DNA of 64,000 nucleotides from Trichodelitschia bisporula (taxonomy: Eukaryota; Ascomycota; Dothideomycetes; Phaeotrichales; Phaeotrichaceae): contig ML996691.1 of assembly GCA_010356995.1 (NCBI GenBank), forward strand, positions 968,211 through 1,032,210, read 5' to 3'. Positions within the stretch are counted from its first letter, which is position 1. Every line of letters starts with the position of its first letter. The notes beneath the pieces were generated by a model. It saw only the letters and a program-made list of their open reading frames with translations, made no database searches and was not told the origin of the DNA. Below, in pieces: positions 44,601 through 56,436 of the stretch. Both the position numbers and the translations under genes were made by a program.

Positions 44601-46992
44601 TGGCGGCCTCCGGAGCGACAAATGCAAGATCAGCAGCGGCACGACAAGCGGCAGAGTGCACTTTGTCCACATCTTTATCGGCATACGACTTTTGCGTCAG
44701 CGAAGTCACAAATAATTGAAGTCGTAGCTTACCTCCGTTATTGTTGTTATTTGCTGCAAGCACGTTTCGATCTCCCGGCTTACAAGATCTCCAGGATCAA
44801 CGCCAACCCTCAGGCAGGTATCAATCCATGAGGCTTGTGGGATAAGCTCGGGACGGCAGAGGATGAGAAGTTGGATGAGTTGATTCTGCAGAATGGAAGG
44901 GTCGATCTCCGCTCCAGAACTCTCAACTTCTGCGAGAGGGGGGCATATAGCATGCAGGGCTAGGCGGAGCCCAGCATTGCCAGCTTTTGCTGCAGTGGCC
45001 GCCGTATCCTTCTCATTGACATCAACCCTTCGGCGCCACTCCCAAAGCCCAGTAACGACGATAGATCCGATTCGGGCAGGATTCCTGTAGTAAACATTCG
45101 TCAAAGTTTTTGTTGCTTCCTTGCGGACGTTTGGCGGCATGATGGAGGCAGTGACGAAATAGATGAATGCCTGGGACCAAGCATCCTCAACGGCGCTTTG
45201 CGCTCGGTCTTGCGCAATGTTCTCCGTCACAGCTGCCAATGCCCGGATGCCCCACGTCAAGTCTTCGTGGGCGGAAAGCTTCGTGTAAACCCGGAAATTG
45301 AGGAGAAACGATGGCTTGCCCTCAGCAACCAAGACGTGCTTTGAAATGGCAGCCTTTTTGACCAGGGCGGCTACATTTTGGTCCTCAATTCGGTTGAACT
45401 TCGTCAAGCAGAGCGCAGTGAAGACGTATGCGACGACAACAGCACCACTCTGGACTGATGGGAGCGGGTTGGCAACGACTTCATTGAATACGCTGGCCAT
45501 CTTGCCAAGTATCCCGCTTATGAAGGACAGGACGTCCTTTGCGGTAAGCTTGTCAAGGGATAATGACCAGAAAAGATCACCGGAACGGAGGGCCCAGATT
45601 CTGCGAACAGACAGCTTCTTATCCGCGAGCCCCTTTGCAAATGAATCTGCCACAGCAGCTTCTATCGTCAAGCCGTTTTGCAATCCAAAGAGGAGGTGTT
45701 TTGCAAGGGCTTTGGTCTCCGCGTCCAATGCCACCTCATTCGGCTCTTTCAATGCTACGGAGGCCAGTGCTGTTGGGACCTTTTTGGCGAGAGTAGATGA
45801 ACTAGGCAAAGATGCAAGCATCTGGGAATGCAGGACCTTTTGGTCAACACCAGGAACCTTGCCCTGCCTCAACGGAGTAAGAAGTTCATCGGCGACCTTG
45901 TCCAAAGTGGCTTCATCAGATGACTTTTGTACCACAGCTTCGAATGTTTTTAAAGCCCCAGCTCTGATCGTGGGGTTTGTTGATTTGGTGTTGGACAGAA
46001 GTGGTTTAAGCAGTTTTTGGTGCAGAATCTCCGAGAGGTCAAGAGTCGGTGGCAGCGCGCGAACCATGGGTGAGACCAAGTCATTGAGAACCACTTCCGG
46101 TGCTCTCAGTAAGGCTTTCTCAATGGCAGGGATAAGATCCGTTTGGAGGTCCTCAAGAGTGGTGAAGTTTTGAAACAGGTCCCGGAGTCCATCGGCAATA
46201 TGAGGAGGAAGCACTGTCCGGGACCCGATGATCTCGCGGATATAGAAGCCAAAGTAATCCTTTTTCAGCTCTTTAAACAAAGGTTCAACATCCGGGAGAC
46301 GAGAAGAAACGCCGGCAATGACCCCCAGCAGTGGCGCATTCTTCGCAGTCGGAGTGGAGCTCTTAGCTGAAAGCGCGGAGACCACAGACCGCAGCGAGTT
46401 TTTGCCTAACTCTTCACGGAATACGCGCCTGAAAGCTCGCCTGGTAACGACCAGGGCGGACTTTTTGATACTCCCCCGAGAATCCGAGCCGAGACAGGTT
46501 GCCAGGGCCTGGGCATCTGCCCGTACTACGTCGATTCCCCATTTGTTCCAGGCTTCTTGCTGTTTAGCTAACGAGGGGAGAAGCGCGGAGCACCACTCCG
46601 TGAGCACGAATGCGTTCGCTGGCGCTATGCCACTCTTGGCAGCTTCGACTTTGAGAGACTCTATAAACTGAGGAAGATGGTCGACAGCCTCAGGGCTTTC
46701 GGCGAGGTTTACGATGCACTGTTGAGCAGCCTGACGGGAGCTTCGATCGACATAGAGCGGATACGTTTCGAAAAGTAACGATAGGAAGTTTTTGACGGCG
46801 TCCGTACTTAGTTCTTGGGAACGCGTCAGTTTCGAGCTTCAAATATGGGGTAGGTAACTTACCTTTGGCCTCCAGAGCGCGATGAACGGTTGCAAGCGCG
46901 GCTATTCTTCTCTTTGTAGAGCTAGAAAAGAGACTGACTACTAAGTCGCCTTGCGTGAGCTTTCGTGCCCCGCTTTCCTCTCCGTCCGCCAT
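38633..46992 (-). CDS. GCN1: Translational regulator Gcn1
   Basis: Gcn1 is a ribosome-associated HEAT-repeat protein that, with Gcn20, passes the uncharged-tRNA/collided-ribosome signal to the eIF2-alpha kinase Gcn2. Exons, minus strand: 46992-46863, 46813-44733, 44688-43764, 43718-39897, 39848-39501, 39457-39240, 39193-38633, giving 2694 aa, the usual family size. Introns are 43-49 nt. The N-terminus reads STKRRIAALATVHRALEAK. HEAT repeats fill nearly the whole protein; the eEF3-like and Gcn2-binding parts lie in exon 4, with typical blocks such as VPEYVQQMLDELLKSKKYAT, RRGAAYGLAGIVSGKGI and KKGACDLLGAMAYLDPQQLA. Intron 39896-39849 was inferred from family spacing (DVK/AAILFTLNNLLDKIP), since it contains no stop. 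The C-terminus is acidic. Confidence 0.96.
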
Positions 46993-47003
46993 TTTGAATG
47001 CAT
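46943..47003 (-). promoter_or_regulatory. Out-of-frame upstream ORF overlapping the GCN1 start
   Basis: On the minus strand an ATG at 47003, 11 nt before the GCN1 ATG (46992), opens another frame that runs past the GCN1 start for about 20 codons to a TAG. Its context (CACATGC) is weaker than that of GCN1 (AAAATGG). Confidence 0.5.
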
Positions 47004-47215
47004 GTGCTGGCGGGGTGACTGCGAACGTCTCGATGCGAGGATTCTAGCGATGCGGTGTCCCGGCCAATCACTACGCGGGGTCAATTTCTGGGGGAGCGAA
47101 ATCTTGGCATCTGTCCCATGCAGGGTTCCATATCAAAAGTTCACAGATTCTACGGCACAACTTCTCCCGTTTAGCGCTTGTCGAGGTTTCCAGCTTCACC
47201 CCAATTGCCTCGCAA

Positions 47216-49421
47216 ATGTACAAACGCGTCGCTTCCACCATCTGTCCTCTTGCTCCTTTTTTGGTCCCCCGAAGCGCAGCCGTCTGCCTCAGAAATATCC
47301 ATCAGGTCCCAGTTCGGAGTTTTGCGGCGCGAAGCAACCCAAAAAGCCGCCCGAGACCAAACCGCGATGGCGCCTACGCAGCTCGGGTGGATTCTAAGCA
47401 CGCGAGGGAACTAAGTGTATGTACATTCTTTGCAAATCACCCGGAAGCTGATCGCATGTCAGAGACTTCGGGACGCTCTGTACGAAGGCAAATGGAATAC
47501 AGTAGAGGCGTTGTACCCGACTTTCAAAGAACACCTTTCTCCCATCCAAACCCTGCGCCTTACGAACCTCGTACATTCTAGGCTGAGAAACCTTCGGCCG
47601 GAGTGGTCGGATACTGCCCCGCTCCTCCAGTTCGTTGATGACATCGTCCTCGACCTCCAAGCGGGCAAGATAGCCCCTCACCCAAAGGCATACTTGCATC
47701 TACTGTCAATATACAAGGAGTCCAGGCAGTACATCAAAGGGCGAGAGTTGTGGCAGTGGCTCGAGGCCCAGGACGAGAATAGCTGCGATGCCTGGGTGTA
47801 TGGGGGTGCGCTTGAGTTGCTTGTGTACGATGGGGAACCGCTTGAAAAGCTTGAGAAGATCTACAGCCAGGCTTTGCTGCGATTTTCGGGCGAAAACTTC
47901 ACCGACTATCACCTTTCGCCGACAGCCATACTCCCGGATCGCGGTCAGCCTCTGGTTGTTAAAGGCATACCCTTGGCCTTGCTCCAGGGCATTTTCACAG
48001 CTCGTGTTTTGAGTGGAGACTGGAGAAACGCATATCTTGCGTTCGATACTGCGCTACGGTTGTACCCTGACCGGACACCAACGAGATTCTTCGAGCTAAT
48101 CGTATACGAGCGCCCGCTTGCGGAGGCTGTCATGGCCTTTTCGCTATCTTGTGCTTCTCGACCGGCTCTTCCACCTAAAATGTTGACATACTTGCTCAAC
48201 CGACTCGTCGACAAACAATCGGGGAGATTCAATGTCACTAAGATTGCCCAAAACTTGAAAATCTTCGAGCTCATGCTTGATGCCATCCGGGCGTACGTAG
48301 CTACGGGCGGAATCCTTGATACTCGTTACGTCAGTCTCCTAGTCACGGCTCTTTCGAACATGGTGACTTGGGTCCCGCCATCCGAGACAAGACATAGCGC
48401 CCTTCAACGATACAACCAACAGATTGCCCGTATCGCCGAACGTATAATCGAATCATTTTCCAAATATGTTGCCGGCCCCGTTTCCACAGCTTACACCGCG
48501 CTCGCGGCCCTGGGAGGCAAGGTTGGTGATGGAGACTTTGCCTTCCACGCGATTGAACGCTTTGGAGAAGTAGGTGGTGTTCCGACTGAAATCACATACC
48601 GGACCATGGTTTCGGCTGCGGGCTATCAAGGCGATGCCGAGGGACTTCAGGCAGCTTGGAAGGTGGTCGTGAACCATGCGTCGCGCCATAAGCGACAACT
48701 TGGAATCACGGACTGGAACACGCTCTCCCGTGCAGTCCGGATGCTGCAGAGTGGGGAAACCGATGCTTTCCTCGAAGCCCAGCTGGAGATTCTCGACGCC
48801 CCTGACGGTATCAGGGAAGTCGTTCGTTCCAAGTCCAAACGCCCGGTCTTTGATATCGACCCAAGCTTGGTATCTTTCGACTTCTCACAGATCACTCACC
48901 GTCTAACGTCATTAATCAATACCACCGAGGCACAGATCGGGCTCATGCTTGCGGACCCGGCCACTGCAGTCAATAGGGAAGACTTCCACTCCAATGATAT
49001 GCTCAAGCCATTATCGCCCTCATCCTCCCCAGAACCAATGGAGGCTCTGAAGGCCGTCTATGACAGGCTCACCACAGACCCTGGACAACCTCCCTCCGGC
49101 GCCGTCGCTATTGACGCCGCCGGCATTCCTTTCGACGAACATCGCTTCCAAAACTGGCTCGCTGTAAACAAGATCTTGGCTATGGCGGAAAGCAACTCTC
49201 AGCTGAAGAATGCAGCAATCGACTATGCGTTCCAGAGTGGTAGGGCTGTGCGAGACCCTGAAACAACGGAGGTCTTCTTGGAAAACCTTGAGGGGAACTG
49301 GCTGCAGGCTCCGGTGGAAGCGCGATCGCGAGTCATCACCGGGGGTGAGGAGCACAAGAACGACCTGCAGTATGAGCATGTACGTGATCGTGTTCTCTCT
49401 CTCAGGGGATTGGCTGTGTAG
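47216..49421 (+). CDS. Probable mitochondrial helical-repeat (PPR-like) protein
   Basis: Exons 47216-47416 and 47463-49421 (719 aa) with a 46-nt intron, donor GTATGT. The N-terminus is rich in Arg, Ser and Ala and nearly free of acidic residues (MYKRVASTICPLAPFLVPRS), which suits a mitochondrial presequence. The rest is predicted helical by eye, with pairs of helices resembling pentatricopeptide repeats: AYLHLLSIYKESRQYIKGRE, WVYGGALELLVYDG, TYRTMVSAAGYQGDAEGLQA. These are loose PPR matches, so organellar RNA metabolism or respiratory-complex assembly is an inference. I considered Cia84 and yeast-type translational activators but cannot assign one. It is divergent from GCN1 over 223 bp. Confidence 0.82.
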
Positions 49422-52400
49422 CGCTCTTGCGCCACGCTAGCCGCCTTCTTGAGCCTCGATCGCTGTCGGGGAGAAAGGGTCATGTCTTGCTCATACATCA
49501 TGGCCGACAGGCACATAGGGCAGAGACAGCGAAGAGCATGTTGGGCTTCATGCAGACGTCCTTCGTTTGGAAGGGTTCCACTTTGAGACAGGTCCATGGC
49601 CAGTCCTTCATGCCCTTCCTAGAGGATGCTACGCAGTTGTGGCAGTTCAGGCCCACGCATCATGGGAAAGTTGGTAGCCCATCAACAATTCGCCTGGAGT
49701 AGGACAAACTACTGACACCACACATGTATTAGCAGCCTGAAGTTGCCATGCTCCACGTGACTGGGCGCCCAATGACTTCGTTCGTTTGTCCCTCGTCCAA
49801 CGTCCAGATGCCTTGTATGCTATGCTGTTCTCCCTCTCTTCCGCTAACCTTATCCCACTTCTTACAAGTTCACGGCTCATCACTCTGACTTCCTCTCACT
49901 CAGCTCGTCAGATAAGCCGAAGGTGTGGGATGGTCGCAAGGCTGTATATGATCTGCAATAAGCGGATAACGGAGGTTATCAGTCAGATGTCGTACCGTCC
50001 CGCCCCCATACGGCTGCGTGGGATGCAAATCACCCACATCCTGGTTGCCTATTTTGGGGCATCCATCGGACCTTGGACGTTTTGCTCGGGCAGCAGTCCG
50101 ATTCAATAATGACTCTCACATCCATTTACCATTGATTCTTGATTTTCTTTCCATTGTGGTTGGCATGTTGGGATGAGGTCATCGGGGTCTGTTGCCCAAA
50201 AGGCAACCGCAGCCGAAACACCTTGTCCGGAGCGCCATGAAGTGTCCTATTCCCAACCACCAACAACACCAAGGCACTTCTTCACCGCCTCGGTACATTC
50301 TCAGGCTTTGGTTGCTTTACATTGCTCGGGCAGCATTCACTCGCCACCTCACGACTGGTTGAGGTCAATTTCCCACCAATATTAGCAGATGTCGGAGCGG
50401 CGACCGGTGCTAGATGGGTCTCATTAATCGTGATTCAATATGGGATATAGTCCGACTGTTAAGTGCATTCTCCCGCCATCAGCTGCTAGGAGGGAGATCG
50501 CCCCAAGCCATTTCCCCGCCTCCACGTGAAGCCAATGATCTCCGACGAGGGTGCTAAATATGCGGTGCAACGGGAGCCTGTCGATGGTAGAGCCCTGCGG
50601 GATGCGAATAGGTATACGTACTCGCCATGCCCCGGCTCGCTCGCCAGAACTCGGCGTTCCTGAAAATCATTAAACCTGGGGATGGATACGACCGAGAGGC
50701 TCCGATTAGGGAGACGAGGGTGATTATTTCGAGACTCCGCAAAACGACGCTCAGACACTTCGGGGTGAGACGAGGCAGAAGCCGTGCCTCGTTCTTCGGG
50801 AGGGCGGCGAGGACGACACGACAGCTTCAAGCTTCCAAACGAGCAATACGGAGAGTGCGGTGTGCGGTGGACGACAGGAAAGCGTGATGGTCGGAGGAAT
50901 CACTCTCGGTGCGCCAGTGACACGATGGCAAAGGCGAAAGGTAGGAGTGATTCCTAATCCTCGGATTTGAAAGGCTATTTCAATTCGAGCAGTGTTTCAA
51001 GGCCGTTGGACCGCTGTACCACCGAGCCCGTCTCGCCGGGTAAAGAGTGACAGGCCACGGCACAGATGCGGCAAACAATTCGCTGTCTAGTTCTACTTCA
51101 GCTTGGTACAGGGTCAAGTTATGAGGGGGGTTACGTACGGGCGGACGAATTCAGCGCACTTTCGCTAGCCTCACCTGCTGCCGCAGCGAGCGACGGAGAC
51201 GGTCGACGAATCGCATGCCTTTTGGTGTTTGAGAGGTTACGACTCGACGCCCCGCAGCAAGCAACAGCGTTACTCTTACTCCCTCTCTCACATCCCTTCC
51301 AGTTAACCGTCGGCGTCCGTGTCGCTCCCATATATCGCAAAACGCGGAGGTCCTGGAGGTCATCAAACCTTTACCCCATATCCCCACGATGCACAAAAGC
51401 TTATCGTGGCTGCTGCATATCCTCTGCATCTCCGCATGGGGCCAGGCGAGCCTATTGGTACACAGCGTAACAACCCCATCACCGTTGCAGCAGGACGCAG
51501 GACGATCTTGAAGAATGTTTAGGCACGACAATCGGAGTTCGGAAGACTTATCTTTGAGCTCGCTTGGGCCGCGGAAAATGCCGTGCCGAGAGGTGATAGG
51601 AACTTGGACACGATACTGGACGATCTTCCCTTCTTTGTGGTTGTTTGTTTCGACTTCTTCGATTGATTTTCTTACAACCACCCTCAAACTGGATTCAGGA
51701 AGACAGCAAACCTGGAGAGCAGGCTGGACCGTCACTAACCATATCACCGGCCTCACGTATGTGGGAGTACAGCGATTCACAGCAGGGTAACGAGTAGCTT
51801 GAGATCTCAGCCCGAGCATACGGAAGTACAACCTCCTTTGCCATTGGCATGCATGAGAAAGACTTAAATCAAACTTGACATGATGGCATCGAAAGCTATT
51901 CGCTGCAAGCTCAACCCGAAACCTGGGGTTTGACGAGAGCAGACGCTGTCCGATGTTCACTCTACCGTTAAAGACTCGCCCCCGCATAATGGCATGATCG
52001 GGAAGCACAGTTTGTCCCTTCGTGATTCTTATTTCTGAATGTCATGAAGCTTGCCGAGTCGCAAGGAAGATGACGGGAAACTCGTTCCGCAACAATAGCG
52101 CAAGATGGCGACGCCGCTAAAGGTTAAATCGGACAAGCCATAATTGTTGATGCCATGATCTTCCCGACATCCGAACCTGACTCCTGGACTCCTGGGGGAA
52201 AAAGCATCTCCACGCCCCACGCGTCCGTTTTACTGGGCCTTCCAGAACAGACGATCGTTTCCCTCCACGACTCAAGTGCCTCGTTTGAGGCCAGTGGCCC
52301 AAGCTGGCCGGAAGGGCGGAAGCAACGTCGCGGAGACGCGGACATCGTTAGTGGCAGTTTTGGGGTGCATGGACGGCGGAGAGAACTGGGCGAAGTGTAC

Positions 52401-55126
52401 GCAGTAGCGGCGTCCGGACCGACAGCCCAGGAAATTCCCCCACGGCTGATGGCGTTGCGCGACTCCCCAGTTTCTCCCAGCAACCCGGGCCCTCCCCGGC
52501 CTTTGTTTGGCGCGGCGTGGGGAGAATGTTGGGGCGGATCTTGACGAGTGCTCCCAATCCGCCCGTGTGGCGGAGACCCGGCGCCGCCCGCCGGTGCCCG
52601 CCTGCCAAGAAATAGGGGCGCTTGGCGGCGCGTCCGGCGCAGGCGGGCGGTAGGCGAGCGTCGCCCAAAAAAGTCACGGGAAGATATATCTTGGCGCTTA
52701 AATTCACCCCCCCCGTATACACGCACATCCCCCCTGCAAACTGCCAAGACCCTATCAAAATCCGACGTTAACACAACATCATCAACCACACCATACAACC
52801 TAGATAAAATAGAATAAAATTTAGGCCACCAAAGCGTCTCATTAAACTGAGTAATTTAGTAGAACTTTCGACATTATTGACTAACGCGTTGTAAGTGCAT
52901 CGCGGGTTGAGTTTTTGAGGGTATACGTAGACGTTAAGGTTAAGGGTTTCTGCCGTGCTTGGCATAGGTCAAATGGTGGCGGTGCCGGGCGCAACTCGGG
53001 CGGCCCGTGCTAACCTAAATAGGTATAGCGGGCGCTTTGCAGGAGCCCCTTCGGGCCTGGGCGCCGCCGGGTCCGCCGGGTACTTTGGGTGCACTGATCT
53101 TGACTCTACACTCTCTCCACACTCCGGCTCGTTAACTGTTTGCCTGCCCCGGTGCTGCTGCAACTGCGTTTCTGCAAGCCTACAACCATCACTGTCACTG
53201 CAGCAGCAACCCGCATGTTGTTTGGGCCAGCTTTGCAAATAGGAATGGAGTGCTGGTGCATCTCCACAGGCTCCCGGCGCCCGACGATGCGGGCGTGCAT
53301 AAGGCGGTCTGGGGAATGCGCGTCCGCTTGCCAGTGCGTGCCGCTGCAGGCTGAAGCTTGGTGCGCACAACGCGCGGCTGGCTCGTCTGGACGGGTCGGA
53401 TGTGGGGATGGGAACATCAGTTAGAGCGAGAGACGAGAGAAGGTCACTGATCCCGGCCAGTCGCACGATGCAACCGCGCACGTCTTAGGATCCTCCCGTG
53501 TCTTCCTTCCTCGCATTCAGTTTCGGACATTCAGTTTCCCCCGCCTTCCATCTTCCCAGCCAGCCAGTCGCAATCCTGACTCGCCCCCCGCGATTCTGCG
53601 CGCAGTGCGTCTGGTTACTGGCGCTGTAAGACGGACTCTCGCACTTCGGGCAGCACTTTGACGAAGCACGGGCGTGAGCGGCCATGTTTCTTTCTTTTCG
53701 CCCCAAATGTGCGCCCACCCAGCGTCATGCTAGGCTTGCCAATCTCCCCTGCAGGGCGTCAAGATACGCAGGGAGGCTCCACGGCCGGAAGCCGGACGTC
53801 ACCGCACAATGCAAGGCAATATGAATGTACCAGTAGTACCACGACATCAAGGGCCAAAAGACGGGGGGCAGGAAGCAACGGGAATGCACAGCAAATCCTC
53901 ACATATCAGCCCTGGAGCCGGAAAGAGGGCACACCGGGAATGGCTGGCTGGCGGAGAATCGTAACGCCAAACGTGGCATGTCCAGTCCCGTGCCGGGGGG
54001 CATCCCGCGCCGGATTGGTGCTATTACATCCGTATTCTGGAAAGACTTGTTTCCTCCCCCGGATTTATTTTTTGTCTGGGGAAGGGACTAAGGAGTTACC
54101 TCAGGGCTAGGGTATTCCGCATCACCCATGGATTGCCCGTTGCGGCGCCGCGCCCCGGTTGGAGAGGGCCGTAGGCACGGCAGTCGGCGGCGGCTTGCGG
54201 CTGCAGTCGTGCGGACCATATCGTAGGGTAATTGGGGACGGGAGGTTGCCGTGGTGGTGATGGGGGGAAATGCGGACTAGTAAATGGCCTTGCGCGTGGG
54301 ATGGCCCAACGCCTCTTGTCCTGCCCTCTCAAACAACGAGGCTGACCACCCCAGTTATCCACCCCCAAGGCTTGCGTGTGTGAGTGCTGCCCCCGCGCTC
54401 CTCCCACCCTGGCAATTGGTAGAGTGACATATCTCTTTTTCGCTCATTTCTGGATATCCGAGCACAAACCGGCGTAGAAGAAGGCAAGCAAGGGCTTGGT
54501 CCACCCCCCCCCCATGGGAGAGTCGGTGTGGGATTATGGGAAAAAGGCTGGATATGGGGGAGGGTCAATCTACTTAAGGTGGAGTCCGCCCTTCCCTGGA
54601 TACTGGTCAAATCTTCAAATCTCCCCCACAATTTCAACTCCCACCAAACGTCTAGAATCCTGCTTTCGTCGATCGACTTGTCCGGGATCCCCTAGCCTTC
54701 GCACTTGTAAGTACTGAACGCGGAACCTGACTCACGTTCTGGGGAAGCCGAGGCCGACATTCCAGTGGCTAACATATGGACCAGAATATTTCGCACTGAC
54801 GTCGCTCGACTTACCTTTCCTGAATCAGCTCCTTTCGCCCCATACTTAAAGGCCCCCTCCCGCATCCTGCGCGACATCCATCTCAGCCTTCATACCGGAG
54901 ACGCTTTACTAGACCCACACACCCTCACACTCATCGGCCCTTCTTCCCCGTCCCACCGGCCCAAGCTTCTCGCCCTCGCCCAGAATAAAAAAAACCCTCA
55001 GCCTTGCGGCTACCATCAACCGCCACACCCAGCCCTCCGGCGCGCTATAAACCCAACGCACCCCCACAAATCCCCCACCGATCATCGATCACCAGTCTCC
55101 ACTCCACGCACATCAACCCAGTCAAA
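49422..55126. other. 5.7-kb stretch without a supportable gene
   Basis: Frames here are short or Arg/Gly/Pro-rich. The longest (51151-52008, minus, 285 codons) lacks motifs and a good start. Composition changes along the interval: GC-rich near 52160-52680 and 52970-53420, with an A/T-rich island at about 52740-52960 between them. Runs of C occur near 52710 and 54502. No tRNA, rRNA, transposon ends or CRISPR were recognised. Confidence 0.45.
55046..55051 (+). promoter_or_regulatory. TATA box before small protein gene
   Basis: TATAAA lies 81 bp upstream of the ATG at 55127, followed by a C/A-rich leader with many CCCAC/CATCAAC tracts, the common layout of strongly expressed fungal genes. Confidence 0.5.
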
Positions 55127-55378
55127 ATGTCCCAATCAAATCCCCGCCAGCGCCTCTCCCTCTACTCCCACCGCACGCTGTCGCACGACGTCGCCGCCGC
55201 GCTCAAGGCCTCGCCGCCCCTCACCATCCGCACGCAAAACATCGAGCCGACGCCCGCACCTCCCCCATCGCCCGTCGACTTCGGCTCGTATGCCTCGGCT
55301 GCGAGTAATGACTCTGAAGCGGTGGACGAGCAGTGGCGCCGGCGGAGAAGTATCTCGGAGCAGGCCGTTACGGCATAA
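55127..55378 (+). CDS. Small uncharacterised protein, 83 aa
   Basis: Single exon with start context GTCAAAATGTCCC and a TATA box 81 bp upstream. The protein begins MSQSNPRQRLSLYSHRTLSH, has a Pro-rich middle (EPTPAPPPSPVDFGSYASAA) and a charged end (DEQWRRRRSISEQAV). It looks largely disordered, with no signal peptide or membrane helix. RRRSIS is a basic phosphorylation-type site. I do not recognise a family. A longer frame covering the same DNA in another phase begins without ATG and reads as low-complexity Ser/Pro/Arg, so I prefer this one. Confidence 0.6.
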   Translation: MSQSNPRQRLSLYSHRTLSHDVAAALKASPPLTIRTQNIEPTPAPPPSPVDFGSYASAASNDSEAVDEQWRRRRSISEQAVTA

Positions 55379-56342
55379 GCGCCCTTCAGTGCGCTTCACT
55401 TGACTCGTCACGCCCCTCGGCATAGTTCGCTTCTGGAAGTGGGTATGACAGGGGCAGGGGCGATGGCACTCTCGTTTTGATTTGTATATTCTGTTTTTGG
55501 GCGCTGTGGCATCTTTATTCGGCAGCAGGTGGAGTCGGGCATCGTGGGATACTTCCGGCACACTTGGGCATTGGCGTGTTACAGGCAAGCAAGCGGCGGC
55601 AGCACATATTTAGGATACCTCTTTTCCTTCATCGATACCATGGCTTTCTCGTCTTTCCTAACAGCATCCCTTTCAACCAGTGTACTTCTCAGCTTCCGTT
55701 CAACATACCTCCCATCCTTCTCGGTCTCATCATTTTAACTTGGAATCATTGTACCTCGTATCTTGTTTGATTACCGTCTCTATCCGTCGTCGTCGAGGCT
55801 GGAAGCTCCATTGCTTTCGTGGGGGTAGAATGAGCTGGGGATGCTCGGGTCCGTTCTGGGGTTGACAGGAGTAGTTGATGCAATGATACATGACACGGGA
55901 TGCGTGCGATGCGTCGTCATCCTCTTTCAGTGGAAGCATTGCAAGCCACCGGTGTTATGGACCATCAAGTCAACGGCCCTGGTAAACCCCAGATCGGACC
56001 CGAGCCTCCCCAGCTCCCATCGTAGGAATAGAATGAGATCGGGAGTCGGATTGCAAAAGCACAAGGAGCGTCGACGGTCTCGTGACGGTTTCTCTCCATC
56101 TCTCTAGCATATCCCGATTAGGGCCATGATCATTCATCTTGTCACCCATTCCACCGTCAGTACCGCCCCAGTTACACCAGATCACCAACCCAAATCGCAG
56201 ATCCCCCAGCAATCACTCCAACACCACAGAACCTTCCAAAAACCCGAAGGATCAAACCCGATCCCAACCCCTTGCAACTACCCAAAAAGAAAGTCCATCC
56301 CAGATGCCCATTCCCCACATGCATATCCCGCCGTACCAAAAA
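55379..56342. other. Intergenic region, nothing clear
   Basis: The 964 bp between the small protein gene and the tRNA contain only short frames without motifs. The first part is probably the 3' untranslated region. Confidence 0.4.
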
Positions 56343-56436
56343 TGATTCAGCCCGGATTCGAACCGGGGACCACCTGTGAACACTCGCAAAGGAGCGCATG
56401 TTAGACAGGTGTGATAACCGACTACACCACTGAACC
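56343..56436 (-). tRNA. tRNA-Val (AAC) with 20-nt intron
   Basis: On the minus strand the acceptor GGTTCAG pairs with CTGAATC (one G-T) and the discriminator A is at 56343. The D arm contains TGGTGTAGTCGGTTATCA, the eukaryotic tRNA-Val pattern. The anticodon stem CCTGT/ACAGG encloses loop C-T-AAC-A, anticodon AAC at 56402-56400. An intron of 20 nt (56398-56379) sits after position 37, as in nuclear tRNAs. The T arm is CCCGG-TTCGAAT-CCGGG (box B GGTTCGAATCC). The 3' CCA is not encoded. Identity rests on anticodon and overall fold. Confidence 0.95.

Noticed and set aside
51151-52008. 285-codon open frame on the minus strand
   Set aside because: It opens without an ATG (first in-frame ATG a few codons later), shows no motif or domain I recognise, and its composition resembles chance frames in this GC-rich interval.
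52124-52798. 224-codon minus-strand frame
   Set aside because: It starts at a non-ATG codon and translates to Arg/Gly/Pro/Ser-rich low complexity, as expected from GC-rich non-coding DNA.
52930-52950. Telomere-like GTTAAGGTTAAGGGTTT
   Set aside because: Only a loose resemblance to TTAGGG repeats, not a tandem array; no sign of an interstitial telomere.
54765-55403. 212-codon frame overlapping the small 83-aa gene
   Set aside because: It begins at GTG, reads as Ser/Pro/Arg low complexity, and conflicts with the frame that has a TATA box and a good start context.
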